Positions 26,622 through 35,428 are shown, counted from the first letter of the stretch. The stretch: DNA of 64,000 bases from a virus (IMGVR_UViG_3300023049_000574:62001-126000), one strand, 5' to 3'. Notes: generated by a model from the letters alone, not told the origin. Program-made: numbers and translations.

Positions 26622-27197
26622 ATGAACATATTGAACAAAAAATCATTCAAGATACTTTTGATCATAAACAGTATCGTATTCTCAGCACAGATGCTTATTC
26701 CTTACACGAATTATGTTGTGCCATTATACCCTATGGGAACAGATAAATTCCTTGTTACTCAGTATCTTACGTCAATATTTTCACATGCTAATCTAATCCA
26801 TTTTGCTTTTAATATGCTAGGATTATATTTCATAATTAAGATGCTCGAACCTGCCTTTACGTGGAAAAAGGTTATTTTATATTACTTAATAACAGGATTG
26901 GCTTCTTCTGTTGTGTATCATCTAATTGGATCACCTGATAAAGCATTAGTTGGGGCAAGCGGTGCATTATATGGATTACTTACCATACTAGCATTTTCTT
27001 TACCTAATATTAGGGTGTATTTGTTTTTTATACCTATTCCGATTAAGTTAAAAAACATATTTTATGCATATATAGCAATTGAATTATTTTTGTTCCTTAC
27101 TATACAATCAGCAGATGGGGTGGCTCATATTGTTCACTTATTGGGAGCATTTTTTGGATATGTAACATTTTTACTAAACAAAAGAGGGATTATTTAA
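26622..27197 (+). CDS. Rhomboid-family intramembrane serine protease
   Basis: A 191-residue polytopic membrane protein with six likely transmembrane segments. SHANLIHFAFNMLGLYF carries the conserved rhomboid H-x-x-x-N segment. GASGALYG contains the nucleophile Ser113. VAHIVHLLGAFFGY carries the catalytic-His segment (H169/H172). Rhomboids cleave membrane-embedded substrates in the inner membrane. In Bacteroidota the family often carries a C-terminal DUF6576-like tail; here the tail is missing but the next gene carries that motif. Likely acquired from a host. Confidence 0.88.
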   Translation: MNILNKKSFKILLIINSIVFSAQMLIPYTNYVVPLYPMGTDKFLVTQYLTSIFSHANLIHFAFNMLGLYFIIKMLEPAFTWKKVILYYLITGLASSVVYHLIGSPDKALVGASGALYGLLTILAFSLPNIRVYLFFIPIPIKLKNIFYAYIAIELFLFLTIQSADGVAHIVHLLGAFFGYVTFLLNKRGII

Positions 27198-27207
27198 TAT
27201 ATTTAGT

Positions 27208-27732
27208 ATGGATATTTTTCATTTCATATTAGGTGTAATATTTGGCGCATCCGCAGTAATTGTTGGGATTTCTATTAATGTACATAGGTCAGAATATAAG
27301 AAATATGTGCTACCTTTTAAAAAATTAATCGGTGAGCATATATCTAGTTTTACATTCAACACGAGAGTAGCAAATTTAGTTTACTTCAACCATAAAGATT
27401 ATACGGTTGTTCTAAACCTTAAAGAAAAAGAAGTTTACTTATACCAAGATACTACTATTATCGCAACTACTTTCAAAGAGAACACACAAGAAGTGAAGCA
27501 TCTATATACTTTATTAGAAACAGCATACCACGCAGATATTTATCTTAAGATTATTACAGCATCAAATGGTGTAGTAATGTCACAACCCAAGGAAACAGAT
27601 GTTAGTAAGAAAGAGAAAGAACATGTTCATACACCAAGCGTTGATGATATTTTAGATAAGATCAGCAAAGATGGGATGGATAGCTTATCTGAAATAGAAT
27701 TAGAGATCCTTAAAAATAATAGTGATGATTAA
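27208..27732 (+). CDS. Membrane-anchored protein with C-terminal DUF6576-like motif
   Basis: A 174-residue protein with one N-terminal transmembrane segment (FILGVIFGASAVIVGISINV) and a soluble domain. It ends in VDDILDKISKDGMDSLSEIE, the motif normally fused to host rhomboids. It lies 10 bp after the rhomboid stop, and a TTAATATATT box ends 4 nt before its ATG. The two may work as a complex at the inner membrane. The soluble middle (SFTFNTRVANLVYFNHKDYT) is not recognised. Confidence 0.65.
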   Translation: MDIFHFILGVIFGASAVIVGISINVHRSEYKKYVLPFKKLIGEHISSFTFNTRVANLVYFNHKDYTVVLNLKEKEVYLYQDTTIIATTFKENTQEVKHLYTLLETAYHADIYLKIITASNGVVMSQPKETDVSKKEKEHVHTPSVDDILDKISKDGMDSLSEIELEILKNNSDD

Positions 27733-28541
27733 TCTATAAAAGATTTAATTGCTTTAGCATCTTTTTTACTATAAAAAACACCTATATATCCAATTAATTG
27801 ACTATTATCATACATAGGGTTTATACTAAGATATACCTCTGTATTTCTCATATCGTTTCTATTTAGTTTTACTTTTTGCATAATATTTAAATTGTCTTCT
27901 GAGAATAGATTTTTCTTAGGGAACACATCATAAATGTGTCTTCTCATTATTTCCCCCCTAGTGTACCCGCTTAATTCTTCTGAGCGTTTGTTGAATTCTA
28001 CGATTTTTCCGTATTTATTAACACAAACCATACCTCCTGGGTAATTGTCCAATACTACGTTTTTATATCTAATAGTATCTCTAACCTGAGCGTTTAGTTG
28101 AACTTCTTTGGTTATATCTTCTCCGAATAAAAGATAAAGTTCTTCGTCCTCTAAATACATACCGTGCCATTTAATAGTATATGATTCACCGTGGGTAGAT
28201 ACAATTCTTGATACCATTGATCTTTCTTCCTTCTTTAATATTTCGATATATTGTTTAAAGTCATCAACATCATCAGGATGTATATCTCTTGTTAATAGAC
28301 CATTTATTAAGCTAGTGTGTGAAAGGTTTAATTTTTTCTTTAATAAGTAGTTGTACTTTTTAACACGTGTGTCTTCGTCTATTAATGTGTATATGAATGG
28401 ACACTTATCGAAATATTTCTGTAAGCTTTTAAGATCTTTAGTAGTTTGTAAATTTTTTTCTTTCAAAAAGGAGGACATGTTGCTTATTTCTTTTACTAGT
28501 TCCTCATCACTGTATTTTTTTGATTTATTAAAAATTCCCAC
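27729..28541 (-). CDS. Double-PAS-domain protein without output domain
   Basis: A 270-residue protein with two PAS-type domains. The first spans about 50-150 (ending LYLLFGEDITKEVQL, a PAC-like end). The second is at about 155-270, with GGMVCVNKYGKIVEFNKR, ELSGYTRGEIM and IGYIGVFYSKKDAKA. PAS domains bind ligands or mediate dimerisation in sensors. There is no kinase, cyclase or DNA-binding domain, so it could act by interacting with host signalling proteins. PAS proteins are uncommon in phages. It overlaps its convergent neighbour by 4 bp. Confidence 0.75.
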   Translation of the reverse strand: MGIFNKSKKYSDEELVKEISNMSSFLKEKNLQTTKDLKSLQKYFDKCPFIYTLIDEDTRVKKYNYLLKKKLNLSHTSLINGLLTRDIHPDDVDDFKQYIEILKKEERSMVSRIVSTHGESYTIKWHGMYLEDEELYLLFGEDITKEVQLNAQVRDTIRYKNVVLDNYPGGMVCVNKYGKIVEFNKRSEELSGYTRGEIMRRHIYDVFPKKNLFSEDNLNIMQKVKLNRNDMRNTEVYLSINPMYDNSQLIGYIGVFYSKKDAKAIKSFID

Positions 28542-28586
28542 GTTGTTTATTATTTTAATTTATATATTAAAAGTAAAAGTTCATTT

Positions 28587-28596
28587 TTAATATATA
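28587..28596 (+). promoter_or_regulatory. TTAATATATA start-proximal box
   Basis: It ends 4 nt (GGGT) before the ATG at 28601. Confidence 0.5.
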
Positions 28597-28600
28597 GGGT

Positions 28601-29353
28601 ATGAGAAAGATACTAGAATTCGAAGAAAAGGACTTAAAACCCACAAATAGCTTTAAATTAAACGATACTTTAAATCCCGATTTATGGGAAGACATGAATC
28701 TGAAACAAGAAGTCAGAGAAAAATTAATCGAAATAGCTAATGAGTTTATATCAATGATACACGGAGAATTCTCAGTAAGTGATATTTATTTCACAGGATC
28801 TTTAGCTTCTTATAATTGGAGTGAGTATTCAGACGTAGATATTCATGTAAAGATTGATTTCAGTGAGATTAATGATGATACCGAATTAGTAGAAGAATAT
28901 TTGAAACTAGTAGCAAAGAAATTCAATAATGGTTATGACATTTCAATATATAAATATGATGTTGAAATATATTTAGAAGATGTTTCTGAAGAAAGGGAAC
29001 ACGTGAATGGATTATATAGTATTTTAAATGATAAGTGGGTAAAGAAAGCTTCGCCATTTGATCGTGAGATAGATGTTAAATTAGTTGAGGAAAAAGCGAT
29101 CAATTTAATGGAACAAATTGATGAACTCTTAGATAAAGATGAAAAGAATGAAATCGAGAAGGAAGAACTAATCGAAGAGATCAATAAGATTTGGCTTAAA
29201 ATAAAAAAGTCTAGAAAAGATGGGATCAGTTCCCCTGACGGTGATCTATCTATTGGTAATCTAGTATTTAAATATCTTAGAAGAAATGAATATATTTCTA
29301 AGATCATAGGAGTCAAAAAGGAAGTAGTAGAAGCTAAGTATAGCTTAGACTAA
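28601..29353 (+). CDS. Nucleotidyltransferase-fold protein
   Basis: A 250-residue protein. IYFTGSLASYNWSEYSDVDI followed by HV is the classic nucleotidyltransferase signature: GS, then a DxD pair for metal and nucleotide. The third Asp may lie in NGYDISIYKYDVEIYL. The C-terminal half is helical. The N-terminus MRKILEFEEKDLKP is a loose version of the tag. Related proteins are frequent in large phages, with no known substrate; transfer of nucleotides to RNA, protein or small molecules is possible. Confidence 0.75.
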   Translation: MRKILEFEEKDLKPTNSFKLNDTLNPDLWEDMNLKQEVREKLIEIANEFISMIHGEFSVSDIYFTGSLASYNWSEYSDVDIHVKIDFSEINDDTELVEEYLKLVAKKFNNGYDISIYKYDVEIYLEDVSEEREHVNGLYSILNDKWVKKASPFDREIDVKLVEEKAINLMEQIDELLDKDEKNEIEKEELIEEINKIWLKIKKSRKDGISSPDGDLSIGNLVFKYLRRNEYISKIIGVKKEVVEAKYSLD

Positions 29354-29713
29354 TTCGTTTAACTTTTTATCTCTAATAAGCTGTTTTAAATTATCACCAT
29401 TTTTTATACCAAGATCAGCATATCTATTTTTAACAATACGTATTTTATTATCTATAATTCTAATAAAAAGAGTAGCACCATATAACAACTCTAAGCCACC
29501 ACGGTCTATTATACGCTCTTCGGTTTGATATATAGTTGTATAAAAAAGGGTATTATCATCGCTTCTAACTTCTTTTGTGGTAGTCCGCATTGTAGTTTCG
29601 ATATCAACTACATTGTCAATATTAAACCGATGGAAAAGGTATCTGATGTTTTCTATCATATTCTCTTCTTTATAAGAATCATCATTTGTTGATATAACTA
29701 TTTTATTCGGCAT
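29345..29713 (-). CDS. Hypothetical protein with RDKKLNELV tail
   Basis: A 122-residue protein of unknown family, mixed alpha/beta (YTTIYQTEERIIDRGGLELL). It ends IRDKKLNELV, a member of the C-terminal RDxx(I/L)(D/N)x(I/L) tail set. It overlaps both neighbours: the nucleotidyltransferase convergently by 9 bp, and the membrane protein upstream by 11 bp. Confidence 0.55.
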   Translation of the reverse strand: MPNKIVISTNDDSYKEENMIENIRYLFHRFNIDNVVDIETTMRTTTKEVRSDDNTLFYTTIYQTEERIIDRGGLELLYGATLFIRIIDNKIRIVKNRYADLGIKNGDNLKQLIRDKKLNELV

Positions 29714-30137
29714 CTTCTAATATTTCGTCTATAATATTATCTCTCTTTACCACAGTATCATATTTATGCCATGATATATTAGATGGCAACATTACAACTT
29801 CATTTTGCTCTATATCTGAGAAAATCATTGTTGTTTTATAAAAACTATATTTAGACGCAGTTTCTGTGTATCCCTCACTTATATGATTAATATCCTTACT
29901 ATTTATTCTACCATAATCATACTTATTCAGTTGTTTTATGAATATTGAATATCTTTGGTAGATAATGAAAGCGATACCTAAATTTATAAGCAGGTTAAAA
30001 ATACTAATATAGGCAAAACTTGTAAGTAAAAATATTATACCTATTGTAGTAGATATTAAAAAAACTATCATAAGGTCGTCTAATAACAACCCTATGATAG
30101 CTTTTTTATCTTTTATATCTAAGTCTTTAAACCGCAT
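29703..30137 (-). CDS. Two-helix membrane protein with RDxxIDEIL tail
   Basis: A 144-residue protein. Two transmembrane segments lie at about 20-60 (LMIVFLISTTIGIIFLLTSF and ISIFNLLINLGIAFIIY). A soluble domain follows, ending VVKRDNIIDEILEDAE, a clear copy of the C-terminal tail. It overlaps the MarC-like gene upstream by 11 bp and the next gene downstream, forming a three-gene minus-strand unit. Confidence 0.6.
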   Translation of the reverse strand: MRFKDLDIKDKKAIIGLLLDDLMIVFLISTTIGIIFLLTSFAYISIFNLLINLGIAFIIYQRYSIFIKQLNKYDYGRINSKDINHISEGYTETASKYSFYKTTMIFSDIEQNEVVMLPSNISWHKYDTVVKRDNIIDEILEDAE

Positions 30138-30738
30138 GGATAGCCTGATTTACTTCTTCTATACTTAATATGACATTATATAAGAACATCTTAACACCAA
30201 TGGCGATGATAATAATACCGAAAATTCTTTCGATCAAATTAATACCAACTACTCCAAGTTTTCTTTTTAACCAATCTGCTGATTTCAACACAAGAAATAT
30301 GATAATAGAATTTATTAAAATTCCTGTAACAATTTCGATATCTTGGTATTCTGCTCTCATGGATATGATTACGGACAATGTGCCTGGTCCTGCAATGAGA
30401 GGAAAAGCAATCGGAAACACCGTAGCATTAGTAGCTTGTTTTTTAGTTTGTTTATTAGGACTTGACCCAACATCAATTACCATCTGCAGACCAAACCAAC
30501 AGATGAGTAAAGCCCCCGCAACACCAAAGTGGTGTGCATCTACACCCAATAGATTAAATATTGTTTTACCGAAGAAAAGAAACACGATCATTATTATAGT
30601 GGAGATAAGTGTTCCTCTGAAAGAATTGATATGACCTCCGTTGTCTTCTCTTAGTTTAATTATCAGTGGTATGTTGCCAAGCATGTCAATCACAGCAAAG
30701 AGAGTAATAGCAATAGTAGCGATGTTAACGTAGTTCAT
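30127..30738 (-). CDS. MarC-family integral membrane protein
   Basis: A 203-residue protein with six predicted transmembrane segments. LFAVIDMLGNIPLII near the N-terminus and PIAFPLIAGPGTLSVII in the middle are the conserved MarC/UPF0056 signatures. The family's function in bacteria is unsettled. A longer in-frame ORF to 30864 overlaps the start of the divergent gene and is rejected in favour of the ATG at 30738. It is an unusual gene for a phage and probably of host origin. Confidence 0.85.
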   Translation of the reverse strand: MNYVNIATIAITLFAVIDMLGNIPLIIKLREDNGGHINSFRGTLISTIIMIVFLFFGKTIFNLLGVDAHHFGVAGALLICWFGLQMVIDVGSSPNKQTKKQATNATVFPIAFPLIAGPGTLSVIISMRAEYQDIEIVTGILINSIIIFLVLKSADWLKRKLGVVGINLIERIFGIIIIAIGVKMFLYNVILSIEEVNQAIHAV

Positions 30739-30760
30739 TTTATTCTTATATAATATTAGG

Positions 30761-30774
30761 CGCAAAATTGCGTG
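30761..30774. repeat. Short inverted repeat CGCAA-AA-TTGCG in divergent gap
   Basis: GCGCAAAATTGCGT contains a 5-bp inverted repeat with a 2-nt centre, in the region between the divergent MarC gene and the gene at 30809. A similar but longer palindrome lies at 51194-51210. Confidence 0.35.
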
Positions 30775-30808
30775 GCAAAGATAAGAATTAATTTTAAATA
30801 TATATGGT

Positions 30809-31495
30809 ATGATTAGTTTAAAAGAAGTAGATAACACATTAAAAATATTATTTAGTGAAGCCAAGGTATTATCGTTTGATTCAGTATATGAATTATCCGA
30901 AGATAAAAAATATTATAAATTAGTATTTTCACTACATAATTTAGAAGTAGAAATGAGTGATACTATCGATACTACTATTTTACATACTAAGTTTATATTT
31001 AGAACAGATTTAGAAAAAACTAAACTAGTTGAAAATAGTTTTTGGTATCTTAAAGATATCGATTGTTCTTATGTAAAAAAGAATTTTGATACTAACGATG
31101 ACTTAATCGATGTATTAGAAGAAATTATCAATGAGGATAACTTCGGGGAAGATATGTCAAACCTATCTAATTTTATATCAGAAGCACCTTCTAGTAGTAT
31201 AAATGATTTTCTAAGTCAAGTAGAGTATAGTTTATTTTCAGTAACTACTGTGATGTATAACCCATCTCTTAAATTAGCACCGTGTCAAGAAATGACATTT
31301 GATTTTGATATTACATTAAATAATGGAGAACATATAATTAAATTGAGTATAGAGAAGGTAGATTCAACAGATGTATTTAAGTTTTATTACCACTTATCTG
31401 ATACAGTAGAAGAAATAGATGTTGATGATATTAGCCAACTTGCACAAACTATTGGTGATCATTTAATTTTACTTTTCAATAAATATCTGAAATAA
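30809..31495 (+). CDS. Hypothetical protein, acidic, two-domain
   Basis: A 228-residue acidic protein of unknown family. Two halves show similar strand-helix patterns (KYYKLVFSLHNLEVEM and EHIIKLSIEKVDSTDVF), suggesting an internal duplication. An AAATATATA box sits 4 nt before the ATG. No enzymatic motif was found. Confidence 0.6.
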   Translation: MISLKEVDNTLKILFSEAKVLSFDSVYELSEDKKYYKLVFSLHNLEVEMSDTIDTTILHTKFIFRTDLEKTKLVENSFWYLKDIDCSYVKKNFDTNDDLIDVLEEIINEDNFGEDMSNLSNFISEAPSSSINDFLSQVEYSLFSVTTVMYNPSLKLAPCQEMTFDFDITLNNGEHIIKLSIEKVDSTDVFKFYYHLSDTVEEIDVDDISQLAQTIGDHLILLFNKYLK

Positions 31496-31538
31496 TTAAA
31501 CTATCTTTACAAACTATTATATAACATTAAAAAGAATT

Positions 31539-31790
31539 ATGTTTAGTATTCAATTTGATCACACAGTTGACGTAGATATTTGTATGACAGATATCATAGG
31601 AAATTTAAATAGCTTTAGTAGAAGTAACCTGATGGAATTAAAATCCGAAATAGAAGACGAAATAGGTGGTGTATATGTTCCTACATTAAATAGGAACGAT
31701 AACACTATCGAAAACGAAGAAAAAATTAAGTTTTTAGTTGATAATATTTGGAATATCGACTTAAAAGATCTAGAAACTATTAAAAAATAA
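31539..31790 (+). CDS. Small acidic hypothetical protein
   Basis: An 83-residue acidic protein (IGNLNSFSRSNLMELKSEIE) with no recognised domain. It is 5 bp from the next small gene, in a run of small same-strand genes (31.5-33.2 kb). Confidence 0.55.
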   Translation: MFSIQFDHTVDVDICMTDIIGNLNSFSRSNLMELKSEIEDEIGGVYVPTLNRNDNTIENEEKIKFLVDNIWNIDLKDLETIKK

Positions 31791-31795
31791 AAAAT

Positions 31796-31990
31796 ATGAG
31801 TTATTGTATTGTAAAAATCATGGAAAATAAAGATGGAGGTAGACCTATCCATCACATCATTATTGATAGCATGGCTGAGGTAATGGAATTCACCGAAGAG
31901 GAAACGGCTAAGACCTATAAAGATTTATTGGAAGCTAATTCAGATTCAGGTCATAAATATGTAGTAAAGAAAATTGGGGAAGCAAAATAA
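31796..31990 (+). CDS. Small hypothetical protein (64 aa)
   Basis: A 64-residue protein of the common phage type with strand-helix-strand layout: YCIVKIMENKDGG, then EVMEFTEEETAKTYKDLLEA, then GHKYVVKKI. Function unknown. It overlaps the next gene's TTG start by 17 bp. Confidence 0.55.
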   Translation: MSYCIVKIMENKDGGRPIHHIIIDSMAEVMEFTEEETAKTYKDLLEANSDSGHKYVVKKIGEAK

Positions 31991-32255
31991 AGAATCAGAT
32001 ATAAGTATAGGAGATATAGTTAACCTTAATAGGGAGCTAGATAATATCTATATTGATTGGGGAGGCGAAACACCCAAAGACATTAAAGTGATTGATATCA
32101 AAAACTATAAAGGTATCACAGTGGCTATCATTGATAAAGAGTATACGAGATCTGATAATGAGAAGTCGAATGAAATTTCGATTGATTTTTTAGTTAAAGA
32201 TGTAGTAGAAACAAGAAATAATTTCATTGATAATCTTTTGGACGAAGAAGAATAA
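31974..32255 (+). CDS. Small protein with C-terminal FIDNLLDEEE tail, TTG start
   Basis: A 93-residue protein from TTG at 31974. An SH3-like beta region (ISIGDIVNLNRELDN, VIDIKNYKGITVAIIDKEY) is followed by VETRNNFIDNLLDEEE, a variant of the RDxxIDxIL tail. The start overlaps the upstream gene; no better ATG is in frame upstream. Function unknown. Confidence 0.5.
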   Translation: MGKQNKESDISIGDIVNLNRELDNIYIDWGGETPKDIKVIDIKNYKGITVAIIDKEYTRSDNEKSNEISIDFLVKDVVETRNNFIDNLLDEEE

Positions 32256-32259
32256 TTAT

Positions 32260-32267
32260 TATATTTG
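32260..32267 (+). promoter_or_regulatory. TATATTTG promoter element
   Basis: A TAnnTTTG element 16 nt before the ATG at 32284. It likely drives 32284-33211. Confidence 0.5.
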
Positions 32268-32283
32268 CAGAAACTACATAACT

Positions 32284-32469
32284 ATGAACGAAAGAGAATT
32301 GAGAAAACTAGAAAGTAGAATCAGAAAAAACATGAGAGATATCAAAAGTGGTGAAACAACACCCAAGGAAAGTGGTATCGGAACTAAAATGAATATTCTG
32401 AAAAAATACGATGAAGCTCTTTTCGAAAAAATCATAGTTGAGTACAAAGAAATTTTAACAACCAAATGA
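32284..32469 (+). CDS. Small basic hypothetical protein (61 aa)
   Basis: Starts at ATG 32284 behind a TATATTTG element; an in-frame ATG at 32227 lies upstream of the promoter and overlaps the previous gene. A 61-residue lysine/arginine-rich helix protein (LESRIRKNMRDIKSGE), overlapping the next gene by 4 bp (ATGA). Function unknown. Confidence 0.5.
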   Translation: MNERELRKLESRIRKNMRDIKSGETTPKESGIGTKMNILKKYDEALFEKIIVEYKEILTTK

Positions 32470-33056
32470 GCTTTTACGTAAACCCATTCGAACGAATTGA
32501 TCATCAAGATGTATTTTTTACATCTGATATCCACATTGGTCATCAAAATGTTATAGGGTTCGATAGTAGACCCTTTAAAGACCTCGATGAGATGCATGAA
32601 GAAATGATCATCAGATGGAACTATAAAGTCCCATCTGATGCTATTGTATATCTCGTTGGGGATGTTTCTTATAGGTGTAATAACATGGGCTTAGTTAAAG
32701 ATATCATGAAGCAACTAAATGGGGATATTCGCCTTATTTTAGGAAACCATGATAGAATGAAGGAAATGGCTAAATTGGGTGTTTTCTCTGATATTCAGAG
32801 TTATAAAAGATTAGAGATATTACATGATGATGGCAATAATGGAGATCGTCAAGATGTTGTATTATGTCATTACCCGATACTTTCTTGGGATAAAGAATTC
32901 CACGGGGCAATTCATTTACATGGTCACTGTCACCAAAACCTTAAAGATAAATACCCTTGGTATTACGAGGAAAATAAAGTGATCGATGTCGGATGTATGG
33001 GTCACAATTACGAACCCATCTCTTATCAAGAGGTGAAAAAATTAATTATAGTATGA
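32466..33056 (+). CDS. Metallophosphoesterase (calcineurin-like)
   Basis: A 196-residue phosphoesterase with all metal-binding blocks: TSDIHIGHQN, LVGDVSY, LGNHDR, LCHYPILSWD and HLHGHCHQ. It is of the short single-domain type common in phages and bacteria, acting on nucleotides or phosphoproteins. Distinct from the LpxH-like enzyme at 14195. Its start overlaps the upstream gene (ATGA), as does its stop with the next gene, so it is translationally coupled. Confidence 0.88.
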   Translation: MSFYVNPFERIDHQDVFFTSDIHIGHQNVIGFDSRPFKDLDEMHEEMIIRWNYKVPSDAIVYLVGDVSYRCNNMGLVKDIMKQLNGDIRLILGNHDRMKEMAKLGVFSDIQSYKRLEILHDDGNNGDRQDVVLCHYPILSWDKEFHGAIHLHGHCHQNLKDKYPWYYEENKVIDVGCMGHNYEPISYQEVKKLIIV

Positions 33057-33211
33057 TATATTTATTAGGCATTGGAACATTTTTATTTATTATCCTATTC
33101 ATTTATTTACTAATAGGGAATGCTTATAAGAGAGGAAAAAGAGATGTTCTTGATAAACTATACAGAAACGGGGAGATATCTTCTCACATCAAAGGACATT
33201 ATAATAGGTAA
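33053..33211 (+). CDS. Small single-pass membrane protein
   Basis: A 52-residue protein starting ATGA-coupled at 33053. MIYLLGIGTFLFIILFIYLL is one transmembrane helix, followed by a short basic tail (YKRGKRDVLDKLYRN). No family identified. Confidence 0.55.
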   Translation: MIYLLGIGTFLFIILFIYLLIGNAYKRGKRDVLDKLYRNGEISSHIKGHYNR

Positions 33212-33254
33212 GCCTTAAAAGTTAGGTTATTTAATGTTTACTCAGTTTATGATA

Positions 33255-33743
33255 TTAAACTATTCTTAATATACCTTCTTTGATTACGTTGATATTTCTA
33301 TCACTATCAGGTAAGAAAAGGAATGAATTCATTCTATTCAAAGGTGCTTCAATAGCATTGAATCCTAGTTCAATTAAAGTTTCATTCACATCAAGTTCTT
33401 CTCGTTCTAAATAAGCTATGAAGCTTTTTCCCCCCATATCTTTGTTTTCTTCTAAAGATTCAGCTAAATATTCTTGATCCATATCTCTTAATTTATCGAT
33501 AACAGATTCTACATTATTTATATCCCCAAAATAGTGTAAACTATTAAGTGGTTCAATAAGCTCTATTCTATATAGATTAGCACCATATTCAGAAGCAGCT
33601 TCCTTTGAGTTAGTAATATATATACCATCTCCTAAAAACTTAGATTCGCCACTGGTTTTAGGCATCTGTTTTAACTCAGATAAATCTTTATCTGTTCCAT
33701 GGTAATACCTTTCTTGATTATTATACTCTTTAATAAATTTCAT
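33255..33743 (-). CDS. ADP-ribosyltransferase-fold protein with MKFIKEYN tag
   Basis: A 162-residue protein. After the tag-like MKFIKEYNN, RYYHGT (about 12-17) and FLGDGIYITNSKEAASEYG match the ART pattern: Y-H-G-T, then G-x-G-I-Y-x-T with a helix that holds the substrate. The G-D-G-I-Y-I-T form is the strongest ART motif in the window. ART-type proteins move ADP-ribose from NAD to proteins or nucleic acids. A TTTATATATA box lies 4 nt before the start. Target unknown. Confidence 0.7.
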   Translation of the reverse strand: MKFIKEYNNQERYYHGTDKDLSELKQMPKTSGESKFLGDGIYITNSKEAASEYGANLYRIELIEPLNSLHYFGDINNVESVIDKLRDMDQEYLAESLEENKDMGGKSFIAYLEREELDVNETLIELGFNAIEAPLNRMNSFLFLPDSDRNINVIKEGILRIV

Positions 33744-33747
33744 ACAG

Positions 33748-33757
33748 TATATATAAA
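33748..33757 (-). promoter_or_regulatory. TTTATATATA box, minus strand
   Basis: It ends 4 nt (CTGT) before the ATG at 33743. Confidence 0.5.
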
Positions 33758-33786
33758 CTTTTTGGTCTTTTTAAAATATATGTTAT

Positions 33787-34200
33787 ATGGATGAAAATAA
33801 AATCAAAGAACACCCCGATTTTAAAATGTACGTAGATAATAACGATGGAATAGAAGATCCTAATTTATTAGATTTTTGCTTAAAAACAGCAGACTACTTA
33901 CTTAAAGTTCCTTACGTTGATACTAATGGTTATTTTAAAATGCGGGCTACCGAAAACGGAGAAGAAGTAACTAAAACGATATACAAAGAGACTAAAGAGT
34001 TTGATGATTACACACAACTATTAGAATATGCGCTAAACATATGTGAAAAAAATTACTTCGTGTTACACAATTTAAGTGGTAATAAGTTGAGTTACTTCAC
34101 AATCGATGGTAATGTTACTTTCCCCAAACCAATGGAAAACAGAGATGCGGAAGCAGTAGTTAAACAAGTACACAGAAATAATATTATATCACAGATATGA
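33787..34200 (+). CDS. Hypothetical protein upstream of DNA methylase
   Basis: A 137-residue protein of unknown family, coupled to the following methylase by ATGA (4-bp overlap). It ends VHRNNIISQI, a distant version of the C-terminal tail. It has a helical N-terminal half and a strand-rich C-terminal half. Confidence 0.55.
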   Translation: MDENKIKEHPDFKMYVDNNDGIEDPNLLDFCLKTADYLLKVPYVDTNGYFKMRATENGEEVTKTIYKETKEFDDYTQLLEYALNICEKNYFVLHNLSGNKLSYFTIDGNVTFPKPMENRDAEAVVKQVHRNNIISQI

Positions 34201-34946
34201 GAAACACTATTATACACGGGGATTGTTTGTTATATATGAAGGCAATCAAAGATAACTCTATTGATGCTATTATATGTGACCTTCCTTATGGAACTACAAA
34301 TTGTAAATGGGATAGTTTAATCGATCTCGATAAATTATGGGAACAATATAAAAGAATAGCTAAGGATCATTGTCCTATCGTTCTATTTGCTCAAACTCCA
34401 TTCGATAAAGTATTGGGAGCATCTAATTTAAAGATGCTTAGATATGAATGGATATGGGAAAAGACACAAGCTACGGGTCATTTAAATGCTAAGAAAATGC
34501 CTATGAAAGCACATGAGAATATATTGGTGTTTTATAAAAAATTACCTGTGTATAACCCTGTAATGACACACGGACATACTAGAAAAGTAAGTAGTGCTAA
34601 GAATAGAGCAGCTTGTATTGAGAGAAGAAACGACACTGATAATATTTACAACAATGAATATTCTGATAAGATAAATGATTACGATAGTACATCTAGATAC
34701 CCAAGAAGTGTGATTACCTTTCCTACGGATAAACAGACATCTAACTTACATAAGACACAAAAACCATTAGCTCTCTTAGAATACTTAGTAAAGACGTACA
34801 CAAATGAGGGCGATTTAGTATTGGATAATACTGCAGGTAGTGGTACTACGGGATTGGCTTGTAAAAATCTAAATAGGGATTACATCTTAATAGAGAAAGA
34901 AGAAGAGTATGTTGATATAATTACTGATCGGTTAAATGAAGGATAA
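34197..34946 (+). CDS. DNA methyltransferase, beta class (N6A or N4C)
   Basis: A 249-residue methylase. The catalytic motif IV is DLPYG near residue 28, a D-x-P-Y form of DPPY. Motif I is DNTAGSGTTG near the C-terminus (about 218-227), so the order is IV then I as in beta-class enzymes. HKTQKPLALLEYLV is the usual preceding block. The target-recognition region is the variable middle. It probably methylates phage DNA against host restriction. It is separate from the operon methylase at 5900. Confidence 0.85.
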   Translation: MRNTIIHGDCLLYMKAIKDNSIDAIICDLPYGTTNCKWDSLIDLDKLWEQYKRIAKDHCPIVLFAQTPFDKVLGASNLKMLRYEWIWEKTQATGHLNAKKMPMKAHENILVFYKKLPVYNPVMTHGHTRKVSSAKNRAACIERRNDTDNIYNNEYSDKINDYDSTSRYPRSVITFPTDKQTSNLHKTQKPLALLEYLVKTYTNEGDLVLDNTAGSGTTGLACKNLNRDYILIEKEEEYVDIITDRLNEG

Positions 34947-35408
34947 TTTATAATAACCTTCATTATCTTTTAATACTTCTATGATTTGATCATTCAGATC
35001 GCCTTTGATTTCTATGATTCTAGGATTTCTATCAGTTGGTGTAATATGACCGAAAGGAACATCAAAGTATTTACCATATACTAATGTATCATCTATATGA
35101 AAACTAAGCTTGTGTTTATTACAATACTTTGCCTTTGTTTCATTCCAAGTATTATCATCGATCCAAAAGCGTCCATTTTCGTCTGTCCACATTTCAGTAT
35201 CTTTATTTTTATGATATTCTAATATAGAAAAGATGTGATCATATTCAACATCATATCCTTTGAGTTCTGTTTTAATAGAACCATCGATAAGAGATCCCGT
35301 TAAGATATGGATCTCATAGTTTAGTTTCCTAAACTGCTTGATTATTTTTGAAAATAACTGAGGGTTCTGATCAATAACCCCATGTATATCGAATCCTATT
35401 TTGTTCAT
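34932..35408 (-). CDS. HAD-superfamily phosphatase-like protein
   Basis: A 158-residue protein. IGFDIHGVID holds the HAD motif I nucleophile (D-x-x-G); ILTGS is motif II; FHIDDTLVYGKYF resembles motif IV (DD). The enzyme may be a small nucleotidase or phosphosugar phosphatase. A TACATTTG element on the minus strand lies 5 nt before the ATG, implying a leaderless transcript. Overlaps the methylase convergently by 15 bp. Confidence 0.7.
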   Translation of the reverse strand: MNKIGFDIHGVIDQNPQLFSKIIKQFRKLNYEIHILTGSLIDGSIKTELKGYDVEYDHIFSILEYHKNKDTEMWTDENGRFWIDDNTWNETKAKYCNKHKLSFHIDDTLVYGKYFDVPFGHITPTDRNPRIIEIKGDLNDQIIEVLKDNEGYYKLSFI

Positions 35409-35413
35409 ATTAG

Positions 35414-35421
35414 CAAATGTA
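35414..35421 (-). promoter_or_regulatory. TACATTTG promoter element, minus strand
   Basis: It matches TAnnTTTG on the minus strand, 5 nt before the start codon of the HAD gene. Confidence 0.45.
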
Positions 35422-35428
35422 ATGATTT

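Noticed and set aside
30170-30634. Plus-strand ORF opposite the MarC gene
   Set aside because: The minus strand encodes a clear MarC protein; the plus frame has no start-region signal and no family.
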